Shown here in pieces: positions 34,871-43,522 of a stretch of 64,000 bases of DNA (positions are counted from its first letter, which is position 1; each line of letters opens with the position of its first letter). A program made the translations under genes and the position numbers. Under the pieces are notes generated by a model. It searched no databases. It was not told the origin of the DNA and saw only the letters and a list, made by a program, of their open reading frames with translations. Source of the stretch: Vibrio sp. UBA2441 (GTDB lineage: Bacteria; Pseudomonadota; Gammaproteobacteria; Enterobacterales; Vibrionaceae); NCBI GenBank assembly GCA_002342685.1, contig DDQN01000024.1:24165-88164 (forward strand). The letters run 5' to 3'.

Positions 34871-35887
34871 TTACAACAGGCCAGAGTTTTTCAGATAGGT
34901 CGTGATTGAGTCGTAAACTTTTTTCGCATTAGGAGAGCGACTTGCGTATTTTTCCCATTCACCCATAGCAATGGTGCGGAATTTTTTACGTTCTTCTGCT
35001 GGCCAGTCATGAATAGTAATCTTTGGATTTGCCTGAGCCTCTTTAACTGCTTTTTGATCTGCGATACGAAGCTGAGTAGTAATATCTTTGGCAAAGTCAC
35101 GAACGGAAACAATCATTATTTCCTGTAGTTCAGCGGGTAATTTGTCCCACTTTTTCTGGCTCATTGAGATGTCAATGAGCGGCAGTGAATGGAAGCCCGG
35201 CTGCACAGGGTGAGTCGCAATATCATTCATTCCTGCTTTTTGGTTGGTAGAGAACACTGTATAGTCAGCGGCATCAATAACGCCTTTACTTAGGCCCGTA
35301 AATACTTCAGAACCGGGTAGATTGACCGGAGCTGCACCTGCAGCGGCAAATACTTGCTGAACAAGGCCTTCAGGTGCACGAAGTTTCAAACCTTTAAGGT
35401 CATCTACACCATTAATAGGTACTTTAGAAACAAAGGACTCGACCCCTGTTGTTGAACCACCAATGTATTGAACCCCATAAGGCGCATATAACTCGGTCAT
35501 CAGTTCATAACCACCACCGTAGTTAATATATTGAAGGAGTTGTCTTGTATCAGACCAAGCGCCAACCATATTACCGATAAGACCAAACGCAGGATCTTTA
35601 CCAGAAAAATAGCCAGTGGCGGTTATATGTCCATCTAAAACGCCCATTTTTATAGCATCGAGAGTTTCAGTATGCTTAACTGCGGCACCCACTGGAAGTA
35701 GGTCTATGTCGATTCGACCAGCAGACATTCTTTCCACACGTTTTGTCCATTCTTTTTGAACCTGGAAGTTTTTATCGCCTGAAGGGTCACTTGATTGGAA
35801 TTTAAAATTGAATTCCGCAGCCAGAGCAGAACTCGAGAGTAGGGTAGCAACAACAGCAGTACTCAGAGTTTTCATTTTGTACTTCAT
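34871..35887 (-). CDS. TRAP transporter periplasmic binding protein (DctP family)
   Basis: Captures the substrate in the periplasm. A signal peptide (MKYKMKTLSTAVVATLLSSSALAA) is followed by EFNFKFQSSDPSGDKNFQVQKEW. The DctP core contains LKGLKLRAPEGLVQQVFAAAGAAPV, with the arginine that binds the carboxylate of organic-acid ligands. It has 338 residues; the ATG has AAAGGA 8 bases upstream. It is first in the operon, directly behind two GntR-type operators, so gluconate or a related sugar acid is the likely ligand. Confidence 0.92.
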   Translation of the reverse strand: MKYKMKTLSTAVVATLLSSSALAAEFNFKFQSSDPSGDKNFQVQKEWTKRVERMSAGRIDIDLLPVGAAVKHTETLDAIKMGVLDGHITATGYFSGKDPAFGLIGNMVGAWSDTRQLLQYINYGGGYELMTELYAPYGVQYIGGSTTGVESFVSKVPINGVDDLKGLKLRAPEGLVQQVFAAAGAAPVNLPGSEVFTGLSKGVIDAADYTVFSTNQKAGMNDIATHPVQPGFHSLPLIDISMSQKKWDKLPAELQEIMIVSVRDFAKDITTQLRIADQKAVKEAQANPKITIHDWPAEERKKFRTIAMGEWEKYASRSPNAKKVYDSITTYLKNSGLL

Positions 35888-35922
35888 AGAGTCAGTCCTT
35901 TCATTAGATTTTTAAGTCCCTT

Positions 35923-35957
35923 TGTTACCGGGAACATTGTAATGTTATCGGTAACAT
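35923..35957 (-). promoter_or_regulatory. two GntR operators before the TRAP operon
   Basis: ATGTTATCGGTAACAT (35942–35957) differs by one base from the E. coli GntR operator ATGTTACCGGTAACAT. A second, less exact copy, TGTTACCGGGAACA, is at 35923–35936. The centres are about 20 bases (two helical turns) apart, and the DNA between includes a TACAAT −10-like sequence on −. Repressor here would block the dctP promoter. Confidence 0.82.
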
Positions 35958-36054
35958 CATGGTAAAATCTGTTATGTGGGTCGCATTTATTAATTTTTTG
36001 TTAATTTTGTGATCAATGATTTTTTTATAAGTAAAATGTAAATTTGAATACAAA

Positions 36055-36080
36055 AAAAGTGGTAACCATGTACCACTTTT
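36055..36080 (-). terminator. terminator after avtA
   Basis: AAAAGTGGTA pairs with TACCACTTTT around ACCATG; on − the stem is followed by a T-run. It lies between the dctP promoter and the avtA stop. Confidence 0.85.
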
Positions 36081-36108
36081 AAATAACTATTTGGAATAAA
36101 CAGAGTGT

Positions 36109-37362
36109 CTATTCTTGATAAGCTCTTATTACTTCTTCCGCGATGGCCTTAATGCCGTCTCGCATACTTTGTTCATCCTGAACATAATTCATACGTATGC
36201 ATTGACGAGTGTGCGGCCAACTCTCCGTATTTTCCTGACCAAAGAAAAAATACTCTCCCGGTATGATAAGAACCCCACGGGATTTCAAGCGTTGATATAG
36301 CTCCATAGAGCTAATTGGTAGCTCATCAAACCATAGCCATAGAAAAATGGCTCCTTCTGGTTTATGGATTTTAAAACGAGGATCGGTGATTTCTTTTTGT
36401 AGTAATTTTACTGCATGCAGCGCTTTTTGCTGATAAAAAGGCCTGATAACTTTCTGGCTAAGTGGTAACAAATCACCTGATTCAATCATGTGCGTGCCTA
36501 TGGCAGGACCAAGACTGCCAGGAGCCAGACTAATAATTCCGTTCATATTTGTCATTGCTTTTGTCACCGCTTCATTTGCGATGATGATACCGCAACGCAT
36601 GCCGGGTAGGCCTAGCTTAGAAAGGCTCATACACAGAATAGTATTTTCATTCCAGAACGGTTTTACTTCTTCAAAGATAATATTTGGGAATGGAGTACCG
36701 TAAGCATTATCTATGATTAGTGGGATGTTGTTTTTACGAGCTAATACGTCTAGTTTTTCTACTTCTGCATCAGTGAGTACGTTCCCTGTTGGGTTAGTTG
36801 GTCGAGAGGCACAAATTGCCGCAATAGAGTCATTTACTTCTAATTGTTCAAAATCGACATGATATTTGAACATGCGATTTTCAAGCAGTTCTATTTCTGG
36901 GCGGTAAGAGATAAAAATATTGTCATCCACACCTGAGTCGCTATAGCCAATATATTCTGGTGCCAGAGGTAATAAAATTTTCTTATGTGAACCGTCTGCT
37001 TGCTTACCAGCCAAAAGGTTGAACAGATAGAAAAAAGCACTTTGGCTACCGTTAGTCAGGCTGATGTTCTTTTCTGAAATATTCCAGCCGTATGTTTTAT
37101 GAAGTAGTTTCGCCAATGCTTTTACAAATGCATCTTTACCTTGTGGTCCATCGTAATTAGCCATGGCCTCGACCAATTTGCCACTATCCAACAGTTCTTT
37201 ACTGGCTTGATGAAAGTAATCGAGCATGGCGGGAATGGCTGCAGGATTTCCACCTCCGAGCATAATGGCACCCGGAGTGCGAAGGCCATCATTTAAGTCA
37301 TCCATTAATTGCGTTATGCCAGAGTGTCGATTGAATTTTTCACCAAACTTAGAAAATTGCAT
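36109..37362 (-). CDS. avtA: valine–pyruvate aminotransferase AvtA
   Basis: PLP transaminase that moves amino groups between valine and pyruvate (transaminase C). The start MQFSKFGEKFNRHSGITQLMDDLNDGLRTPGAIMLGGGNPAAIP is nearly that of E. coli AvtA. The PLP lysine lies in ILCMSLSKLGLPGMRCGII. It has 417 residues, as expected. It stands alone with its own terminator and diverges from the Tad locus. The ribosome site before the ATG is weak. Confidence 0.96.
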   Translation of the reverse strand: MQFSKFGEKFNRHSGITQLMDDLNDGLRTPGAIMLGGGNPAAIPAMLDYFHQASKELLDSGKLVEAMANYDGPQGKDAFVKALAKLLHKTYGWNISEKNISLTNGSQSAFFYLFNLLAGKQADGSHKKILLPLAPEYIGYSDSGVDDNIFISYRPEIELLENRMFKYHVDFEQLEVNDSIAAICASRPTNPTGNVLTDAEVEKLDVLARKNNIPLIIDNAYGTPFPNIIFEEVKPFWNENTILCMSLSKLGLPGMRCGIIIANEAVTKAMTNMNGIISLAPGSLGPAIGTHMIESGDLLPLSQKVIRPFYQQKALHAVKLLQKEITDPRFKIHKPEGAIFLWLWFDELPISSMELYQRLKSRGVLIIPGEYFFFGQENTESWPHTRQCIRMNYVQDEQSMRDGIKAIAEEVIRAYQE

Positions 37363-37600
37363 TTGTTTATGTACCTAATTCATTGTGGTTGCTTTCAGTG
37401 TCGGAACGCCAGTACGTTGCTGGCGAGAAGATTACTCTTTGAACATACCGCAATGTCCGGATTAGGAAAAGTATGAATTGACTTGAACAAGGAAAAAAGA
37501 CAATCACACCCTGAGTATACTGGCTGATGAGAGAGCCTTTTGTGGAAATATATGAGAAAGCTGAATTGAACCTGAATGAACTCCCGCTAATTGTCAGAGG

Positions 37601-37620
37601 AATGTGAGGAATCTCACATA
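37601..37620 (+). promoter_or_regulatory. CRP (cAMP receptor protein) site before flp
   Basis: TGTGAGGAATCTCACA has both perfect CRP half-sites TGTGA and TCACA with the required 6-base spacer. The centre (37610.5) lies about 85 bases before the flp start. A TTCGAT/TAAATA pair with 17-base spacing (37639–37667) would put a start near 37672, about −61.5 from the CRP centre, a class I activation geometry. The rest of the 333-base gap shows no gene. Confidence 0.83.
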
Positions 37621-37695
37621 TGTATTGCTCAAAATCAGTTCGATTTTTAAACTCTATCCCGTAAATAAATTCAATATAAAACACAGGATACAGTC

Positions 37696-37914
37696 ATGCT
37701 TACTAGATTATTTGTTAATACTCAATTGTTTATGGAATCTTTCAGAAGCGATGAACGCGGTGTAACGGCCATAGAGTACGCTATCTTAGGCGTATGTATG
37801 TCCGCAGTTGTTCTCGCCGTATTCAACGATGCATTACGAGTAGCATTAACTGATGCTATTAAATCCATCACGGCCAATATTGGTGCCGCAAACAAACCAC
37901 CAGTCGTTGGTTAA
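37696..37914 (+). CDS. flp: Flp-type pilin subunit
   Basis: Structural subunit of the Tad pilus. The 72-residue prepilin has a short leader ending RSDERG, then the Flp cleavage-site motif GVTAIEYAILGVCMSAVVLAVF: cleavage after G is followed at position five by the conserved glutamate and next by tyrosine. The hydrophobic helix of about 20 residues then forms the fibre core. It is the first gene of a complete Tad locus, and its promoter region holds a CRP site. Confidence 0.93.
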   Translation: MLTRLFVNTQLFMESFRSDERGVTAIEYAILGVCMSAVVLAVFNDALRVALTDAIKSITANIGAANKPPVVG

Positions 37915-37919
37915 TTTAC

Positions 37920-38357
37920 TTGAATCTGAACTTATGGTGGCTGTTTCTCCTGGTTAGCATGGCTTTAATAGCCAGTTATCAAGACATTAGATACCGAAAA
38001 ATACCCAACAAAGTGGTTATTGCAATCGCTTTTATTGGGGGATTATTTGTCTGTTTAAACGGGTATTTCTATCATATTTTTACGTCACTAATTGTTCTTG
38101 CTATTGGTACGGTGCTTTTTCAAATAAAAGTCCTTGCCGCAGGAGACAGCAAACTTTTCGCCGCTTTTAGCTTAATGATTGCCCCTAAGTACATGTTGAT
38201 AACCATGTGCTTTATCTTGCTTGCTGGTGGTGTTCTGGCGATAAGTCAGTGGACAATAAGTAAGGTGATGAAAAGGATAGAGTGGATGACAAAAGGGGTG
38301 CCATATGCGGTACCAATTTGTCTTGGAAGCTTATTAGGTATAGCTGCATCGTTATAG
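37920..38357 (+). CDS. tadV: prepilin peptidase TadV (CpaA)
   Basis: Membrane aspartic protease that cleaves Flp and the TadE/TadF pseudopilins. The two catalytic aspartates are visible in SYQDIRYRKIPNKVV and AAGDSKLFAAFSL, the A24A family pattern. It has about 145 residues and four or five hydrophobic segments. The start used is TTG, 5 bases after the flp stop, with no clear ribosome site; coupled translation is likely, and a start a few codons further in (such as the ATG at MALIAS) cannot be excluded. Confidence 0.9.
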   Translation: MNLNLWWLFLLVSMALIASYQDIRYRKIPNKVVIAIAFIGGLFVCLNGYFYHIFTSLIVLAIGTVLFQIKVLAAGDSKLFAAFSLMIAPKYMLITMCFILLAGGVLAISQWTISKVMKRIEWMTKGVPYAVPICLGSLLGIAASL

Positions 38358-38365
38358 GTTAAAAA

Positions 38366-39151
38366 ATGAATTCAAAAATCATTCTTGTTCTGGCTGTGGT
38401 TGTTATATCTATTGGGCTTTATGGGCTAACCAGTGCCCGTCCAGCTCCTGTTGTTGCACAGCAAGTTCCGATAAAAGAAGTTAAATATAAAGTTTGGCGG
38501 TTAAATAAATCCGTTGAAAAAGGTGATCAACTGCGTCGAAAAGACGTTGAAATAGATTACTTAACTCGCATAGAAGCCGCTCAGTTTGGCATTGGTGGTG
38601 ACGTTGAACTGAACTGGATCAAGCCACTATTTGCAATGATGGCTATAGCAAACAATGAGTTGATTACACCAGAATTGATCGTCTCTCCTGGGGAAGATAA
38701 TTACCTGAATACAGTGATTGAAACAGGTTTTGTTCCTTTTAATGTCACGGTACCGGGAAAGGATGTCCTGGGCGGAACTATTGGAATTGGTGATCTAGTT
38801 GATATATCCGTTTTATCGGCACCGAAACAGAATTTAGCCACCGAAGAGACAGTCTCTGATATTCAACATTTAACCATGACTCCCTTGCTGGCTCAAATAC
38901 CCGTGTTAGATATGATTCGCTCAGAAAAAATGGTCAGCACACTAACCGCGACAACAGAAACCGAAGTGACGCTTATATTGCAAGTCACTAATAGTGAGCT
39001 GGCCAAACTCACCGTTGCAAAGCGAATTGCTGAAATTGCGGTGCATAAATCGATCGGCAAACAATATGTCGAAGATTTACATGCGGATTCCGCAGACATT
39101 ATTCCATCATTAAGCAAAAACGAAACTATCCATGAATATCGTTTTAAGTAG
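38366..39151 (+). CDS. rcpC: Tad pilus assembly protein RcpC (CpaB)
   Basis: Periplasmic protein with an N-terminal membrane anchor (IILVLAVVVISIGLYGLTSA) and an SAF-like domain (about residues 40–120, with VWRLNKSVEKGDQLRRKDVEIDYLTR), the pattern of CpaB/RcpC. It is thought to stabilise or modify the outer-membrane channel. It has 261 residues and lies between tadV (8-base gap) and the secretin gene. Confidence 0.88.
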   Translation: MNSKIILVLAVVVISIGLYGLTSARPAPVVAQQVPIKEVKYKVWRLNKSVEKGDQLRRKDVEIDYLTRIEAAQFGIGGDVELNWIKPLFAMMAIANNELITPELIVSPGEDNYLNTVIETGFVPFNVTVPGKDVLGGTIGIGDLVDISVLSAPKQNLATEETVSDIQHLTMTPLLAQIPVLDMIRSEKMVSTLTATTETEVTLILQVTNSELAKLTVAKRIAEIAVHKSIGKQYVEDLHADSADIIPSLSKNETIHEYRFK

Positions 39152-39163
39152 GAGGGTAATAGT

Positions 39164-40483
39164 ATGAAAAAAGCAATGATAGCTCTCCTTATGATCATCT
39201 TGTTACCGATGCCCGTTTTGGCTAATGGTGTGATGAATTTAGCAAAAGGGGAAGCGAAAACGATATCAATGGCGGGTGAAGTGGTATCGGTTTTCATTTC
39301 AGATCAAGAGGTCGCAGATTATCAGGTGATAGATACGCATAAAGTAGTCGTGTTTGGTCGAAAAATTGGTAACGCCTCTTTTATAGCGTTTGATGCAAAT
39401 GGTAACGAACTAACGAATAAACGTTTAGTGGTGAATAAGAGCTACAGTCAAATTGAACAGCAGATTACCGTGCTTTACCCAAATGCCAATGTATCGGTTT
39501 TTGCTGTTGGCGATAATGTTGTATTAAGTGGCGGCGTGGCGACTGAGCAGGAAAAAGACAACATCTATCAATTGGTTGGTGAGTTGTTAGGGAAAAGTGC
39601 TGATAAACAAACATTCGAAATAGAAGATGAAAATGATAATGAGATTGAAGTGGGGTTTATGACCCAGCTTCAGTACCAAGGTGTCGTTAATAACATTGAA
39701 GTCTCTGCAACAAAGCAGGTCAACGTGAAACTGACGATAGCAGAGGTATCTCATTCATTTATGCAGGACTTTGGTATCAAGATGGGTTCAAACGGCAGCG
39801 CTGGTATTTTTGTTGACCAGCTCACTCAATTCAGTGCCAGCGATATTGTTTCTGTGATTTCTGCACTTGGTACCGACAGCGTAGGCCAGGTATTGGCTGA
39901 GCCGAACCTTTCTGTTATCTCAGGAGAAAAAGCAAGTTTTTTGGTTGGTGGAGAGTTGCCAGTAGTGACCGTTGTTGATGGCACCAGCAATGTGGATTAT
40001 AAAGAATTTGGTGTGCGCCTGGAGTTGATGGCTAAAGTGCTAAGGGATGACAAGATTAAATTGGCGTTAACTCCTGAAGTCAGTTCACTCGATAGTAAAT
40101 ACACCAGCGATATATTTGATTTACCAGCGTTAAGAACAAGGCGAGCGCAAACCACCGTTGAACTTGGTGACGGACAGAGCTTTGTACTGGGAGGCTTATT
40201 GAATAGCGAAGAACGAGAATCGTTAACTCGTATTCCATTTATTGGTGATATTCCGATTTTGGGTTCCCTGTTTCGTTATACCGGTACAGAACGTAGTAAG
40301 ACAGAGTTGGTGATAGTGGCAACAGTGAATTTAGTTCAGCCAGTGAAAGCCAGCCAAATCCAGTTACCCAACATGGAAAAAACCGGAACGTTGAAGCGTT
40401 TCTTAGGGTTGGATGGCGATTATGAACATGCTGAACAGCAGTGGGCAAATGAAGTGTTGAGTGCCGGAGGGTTTAGAAAATGA
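39164..40483 (+). CDS. rcpA: Tad secretin RcpA (CpaC)
   Basis: Outer-membrane channel for the pilus. A signal peptide (MKKAMIALLMIILLPMPVLA) is followed by N-domain repeats (about 25–170) and the secretin core (about 185–410), with VGQVLAEPNLSVISGEKASFLVGGELPV and QSFVLGGLLNSEERESLTRIPFIGDIPILGSLFR, the usual secretin signature. It has 439 residues; an AGGAGGG ribosome site precedes the ATG. It overlaps the next gene by 4 bases. Confidence 0.94.
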   Translation: MKKAMIALLMIILLPMPVLANGVMNLAKGEAKTISMAGEVVSVFISDQEVADYQVIDTHKVVVFGRKIGNASFIAFDANGNELTNKRLVVNKSYSQIEQQITVLYPNANVSVFAVGDNVVLSGGVATEQEKDNIYQLVGELLGKSADKQTFEIEDENDNEIEVGFMTQLQYQGVVNNIEVSATKQVNVKLTIAEVSHSFMQDFGIKMGSNGSAGIFVDQLTQFSASDIVSVISALGTDSVGQVLAEPNLSVISGEKASFLVGGELPVVTVVDGTSNVDYKEFGVRLELMAKVLRDDKIKLALTPEVSSLDSKYTSDIFDLPALRTRRAQTTVELGDGQSFVLGGLLNSEERESLTRIPFIGDIPILGSLFRYTGTERSKTELVIVATVNLVQPVKASQIQLPNMEKTGTLKRFLGLDGDYEHAEQQWANEVLSAGGFRK

Positions 40484-40953
40484 ACAAACTTATTTTATCT
40501 TGCTTATTGATCGCGAGTTTATCTGGTTGTGCCAACCCTATAGCTGAAACACGGGGTTCTAATGTTGAACTGGTCCCCGTTACGTATAGTTTTAAAATCA
40601 CAACCGATGATATCGACGTCGCGAAATCCCATTTAAATGCTTTTGTGGTTAAACATCCAGAGCCACTTGAGAATGGCCGTTGGTCGATAAAAAGTGCCGC
40701 TGCCGATGGAACTGCATTATACGAGCTGATAATAACTGAACTGAAGGCGTTAGGCGTTCCACGTAATCACATTGAGCATGAAGTGAAGCATGAGTTAGGA
40801 CGATTTGATATCGAAGTAACGGCGATCAATATGAATTTGACCATAGAAGTGTGCGATCAAGAAAAAGTGGACAGGTTTGGTCGTGGGAATATTGGCTGTT
40901 ACACCGAAGGGAGCCGTTGGCAATCGATGGTCAATCCAGACAACGCAATCTAA
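40480..40953 (+). CDS. rcpB: Tad outer-membrane lipoprotein RcpB (CpaD-like)
   Basis: Lipoprotein of 157 residues with lipobox LSGCANP after a short signal peptide. Near the C-terminus it has GCYTEGSRWQSMVNPDNAI, resembling the CpaD C-terminal pattern of a conserved cysteine and an NP motif. Position between the secretin and tadZ matches rcpB in other Tad loci. The exact role in the channel is not established; the assignment is from position plus weak similarity. Confidence 0.78.
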   Translation: MNKLILSCLLIASLSGCANPIAETRGSNVELVPVTYSFKITTDDIDVAKSHLNAFVVKHPEPLENGRWSIKSAAADGTALYELIITELKALGVPRNHIEHEVKHELGRFDIEVTAINMNLTIEVCDQEKVDRFGRGNIGCYTEGSRWQSMVNPDNAI

Positions 40954-40981
40954 CCCTTTTCTCTGAAATTGAGGCAAATTT

Positions 40982-42205
40982 ATGTTTGATTTAGTTGATA
41001 AGCTGAGTAAAAACAAACCACAAGAAAAGCCATTTCATGAAAAATGTGCATTGTTTTTTCAAACACAATCGTGCAGTGAATTAATTCAGAAAGCTTTTCG
41101 GTTTGAAGGTCTTTCAGAACCTCATACTTTTAAAAATCAGGACGACCAATATGAGCAGCTGGCTCAGTATCAGAGTATTGACGTAGTTATGGTCGAGCTT
41201 AATCAGAGTCAAAATGTGGTCGAAAACGCCAAACGAATTACACATAACCTGCCTCCACATTTATCGGTGATTATCGTAGGTAAAGAAGATGCTATTTCAA
41301 CCATTCGAGCACTTAAAAACTTGGGTTTCTATTATTTGTTCTGGCCAGCGAACGAATCCGAAATCATCGAGTTTTATCGTAATGTTGTGCAAAACCATAA
41401 ACAGCATCAGGGTGCCGGCCGCAACCGAAAAGCGAAACAAATTGCGTTTATGGGCGTGAAAGGTGGGGTAGGTACCTCATTGATTGCTAGCGAGGTTTCC
41501 CGCTCATTAGCTAAGCATCAACACGCGAATACCTTGCTGGTGGATCATACTTATACTGGCAGCAATATCGATGTGATGTTGGGGCTGAAAAAATTTAATA
41601 AACGCAGTGTACAAAAAGGAACGTTAATCTCGGGAATTGATAATGATTTTGCCTCTAGCTTGGTGCAGAACATTGAAAAAAAACTATCGATACTAGCAGT
41701 AGATTCTGATGAGTTCAGTCGTCACGAGTTGCATGAGTATACACAAACATTAAAGCAGCAGGTGATTAAAGAGAACTCATTTATTGTTGAAGATTACTCG
41801 CATACGGTAACCACCAATGAAGAACTTGACCGGGCTTTGCAAAATATAGACACGTTAGTTTTGGTATTTGATGCAACGGTCTCTTCGCTGCGAGAGCTTA
41901 ATCGAATGGTGTTGGAGGTTGAGTTGCGCTACCCAGATTTAACTCTGTTGACGGTGATGAACCACTCCCGGCCAGACAATGCTGCGTCCATTTGTGAATC
42001 GGACGTTGAAAAATACTTTGGTCGTCCGGCCGACACTAAAGTGGTGTTTGATTATAAAGCCAATCAATATCTGCTTCAGGGTTCATTGATCAGTGATAGC
42101 CGATCTGAAATGAAATTAGGTTTGCAAGGGTTAGTGGCTTTGCTGCTCGGTGAAAAAGTGACTACCGGCAAAAAAACTATTCTACGTCACTTTTTCAAAC
42201 GTTAA
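40982..42205 (+). CDS. tadZ: pilus localisation ATPase TadZ (CpaE)
   Basis: Places the Tad machine in the cell, often at a pole. An N-terminal receiver-like domain (about 20–130) is followed by a ParA/MinD-type ATPase domain opening FMGVKGGVGTSLIASEVSRSL. This is a deviant P-loop that ends in GT-S rather than GKT, normal for several CpaE/TadZ proteins. It has 407 residues, is 28 bases after rcpB and 8 bases before tadA. Confidence 0.92.
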   Translation: MFDLVDKLSKNKPQEKPFHEKCALFFQTQSCSELIQKAFRFEGLSEPHTFKNQDDQYEQLAQYQSIDVVMVELNQSQNVVENAKRITHNLPPHLSVIIVGKEDAISTIRALKNLGFYYLFWPANESEIIEFYRNVVQNHKQHQGAGRNRKAKQIAFMGVKGGVGTSLIASEVSRSLAKHQHANTLLVDHTYTGSNIDVMLGLKKFNKRSVQKGTLISGIDNDFASSLVQNIEKKLSILAVDSDEFSRHELHEYTQTLKQQVIKENSFIVEDYSHTVTTNEELDRALQNIDTLVLVFDATVSSLRELNRMVLEVELRYPDLTLLTVMNHSRPDNAASICESDVEKYFGRPADTKVVFDYKANQYLLQGSLISDSRSEMKLGLQGLVALLLGEKVTTGKKTILRHFFKR

Positions 42206-42213
42206 GGCAAAAA

Positions 42214-43497
42214 ATGCAGCACTCTAAACAGGTATATCTGCAATTACGCAGCCAGATTTTTGATGCGCTTGACCCTAGCGCAATCCAGAATTTATCGCGA
42301 CAGGAGTTAGAGGTTCAGCTTGCCAGTGCTGTTGATATGCTGGTGGTACGTGATCAATTGTCAGTGTCGTCGCTAGCAAAATCGGAGTATGTCACAAGCT
42401 TAATTCATGAACTGATTGGGTTGGGACCACTGCAAACACTGATGGATGATGATTCTATTACCGACATCATGATTAACGGTCATCAGCAAGTTTACATTGA
42501 GAGAAACGGATTGGTGGAACGTGCGCATGTTCAATTTATTGATGAACAGCAATTGCTGGAGATAGCCAAACGCATTGCCAGCCGAGTAGGTCGTCGTGTG
42601 GATGAATCATCGCCAACATGTGACGCAAGATTGGAAGACGGCAGCAGGATAAATATTGTGATTCCGCCAATCACTCTAGATGGCACATCTATCTCTATTC
42701 GTAAGTTTTCCAATAAGAGTATTGGTTTTGAAGCGCTTGTCGAATATGGCGCATTGACTCCTGAAATGGCTCAACTGCTGCAACTGGCAGCGCGTTGTCG
42801 TCTTAATGTCCTGATTTCTGGCGGTACAGGTTCAGGTAAAACCACCTTGTTAAATGCGTTATCTCAATACGTCTATGAAGGTGAGCGTATTGTGACGATT
42901 GAAGATACAGCAGAGCTTCGTCTACAGCAGCCACATGTAGTACGCATGGAAACACGTATGGCAGGGGTTGAAGGTAATGGTGCAGTATCTGCTCGTGACT
43001 TGGTGATTAATTCTCTGCGTATGCGTCCTGATCGCATCATTGTTGGAGAGTGTCGTGGCGGGGAAGCATTTGAAATGCTTCAAGCTATGAATACAGGGCA
43101 CGATGGTTCAATGTCGACACTGCATGCGAATAGCCCTCGTGATGCTTTGGCTCGTGTCGAGGCGATGGTGATGATGGCAACCAATAGTTTACCGTTAGAG
43201 GCCATTCGTCGTTCAATGGTGAGTGCCGTGGATCTTGTTATTCAGGTTAGCCGATTACATGACGGTTCACGAAAAGTCATGAATATAACTGAAGTTGTGG
43301 GTATTGAGGGCAAGAATGTCGTGTTAGAAGAGCTGTTTTCTTTTAAAGCTTTGTCTCATGGCCCTGATGGTCAAATCCGTGGTGGGTACGTGACGTCTGG
43401 AGTTATGGCCAGATCGGCATTATTTGAGAAAGCACGTTTTTTTGGTTTGGAACAAAAGCTAAGCCAAACCATTGAAGCGATAGAGCTCGCGGCTTAA
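42214..43497 (+). CDS. tadA: Tad pilus secretion ATPase TadA (CpaF)
   Basis: Hexameric motor that powers pilus assembly. Walker A is ISGGTGSGKTTLLNAL, the Asp box RIVTIEDTAELRL, Walker B MRPDRIIVGECRGGEAFEML and the His box GHDGSMSTLHANSPRDALAR. All active-site motifs of secretion ATPases are intact. It has 427 residues and sits between tadZ and tadB. Confidence 0.96.
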   Translation: MQHSKQVYLQLRSQIFDALDPSAIQNLSRQELEVQLASAVDMLVVRDQLSVSSLAKSEYVTSLIHELIGLGPLQTLMDDDSITDIMINGHQQVYIERNGLVERAHVQFIDEQQLLEIAKRIASRVGRRVDESSPTCDARLEDGSRINIVIPPITLDGTSISIRKFSNKSIGFEALVEYGALTPEMAQLLQLAARCRLNVLISGGTGSGKTTLLNALSQYVYEGERIVTIEDTAELRLQQPHVVRMETRMAGVEGNGAVSARDLVINSLRMRPDRIIVGECRGGEAFEMLQAMNTGHDGSMSTLHANSPRDALARVEAMVMMATNSLPLEAIRRSMVSAVDLVIQVSRLHDGSRKVMNITEVVGIEGKNVVLEELFSFKALSHGPDGQIRGGYVTSGVMARSALFEKARFFGLEQKLSQTIEAIELAA

Positions 43498-43522
43498 TTT
43501 AACCTGTCAACAGGATAACAAC

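Noticed and set aside
36011..36024. TGTGATCAATGAT upstream of dctP as a CRP site
   Set aside because: Only one half-site is good; the other arm is AT-rich and does not match TCACA.
37367..37684. A 105-codon open frame on − in the avtA–flp gap
   Set aside because: It covers the CRP site and the flp promoter, has no ribosome site, and the product resembles nothing I know; probably chance.
40982..42205. TadZ P-loop lacking the usual lysine considered as a broken ATPase
   Set aside because: KGGVGTS with GT-S at this place is common in CpaE/TadZ proteins, so it is not evidence for a pseudogene.
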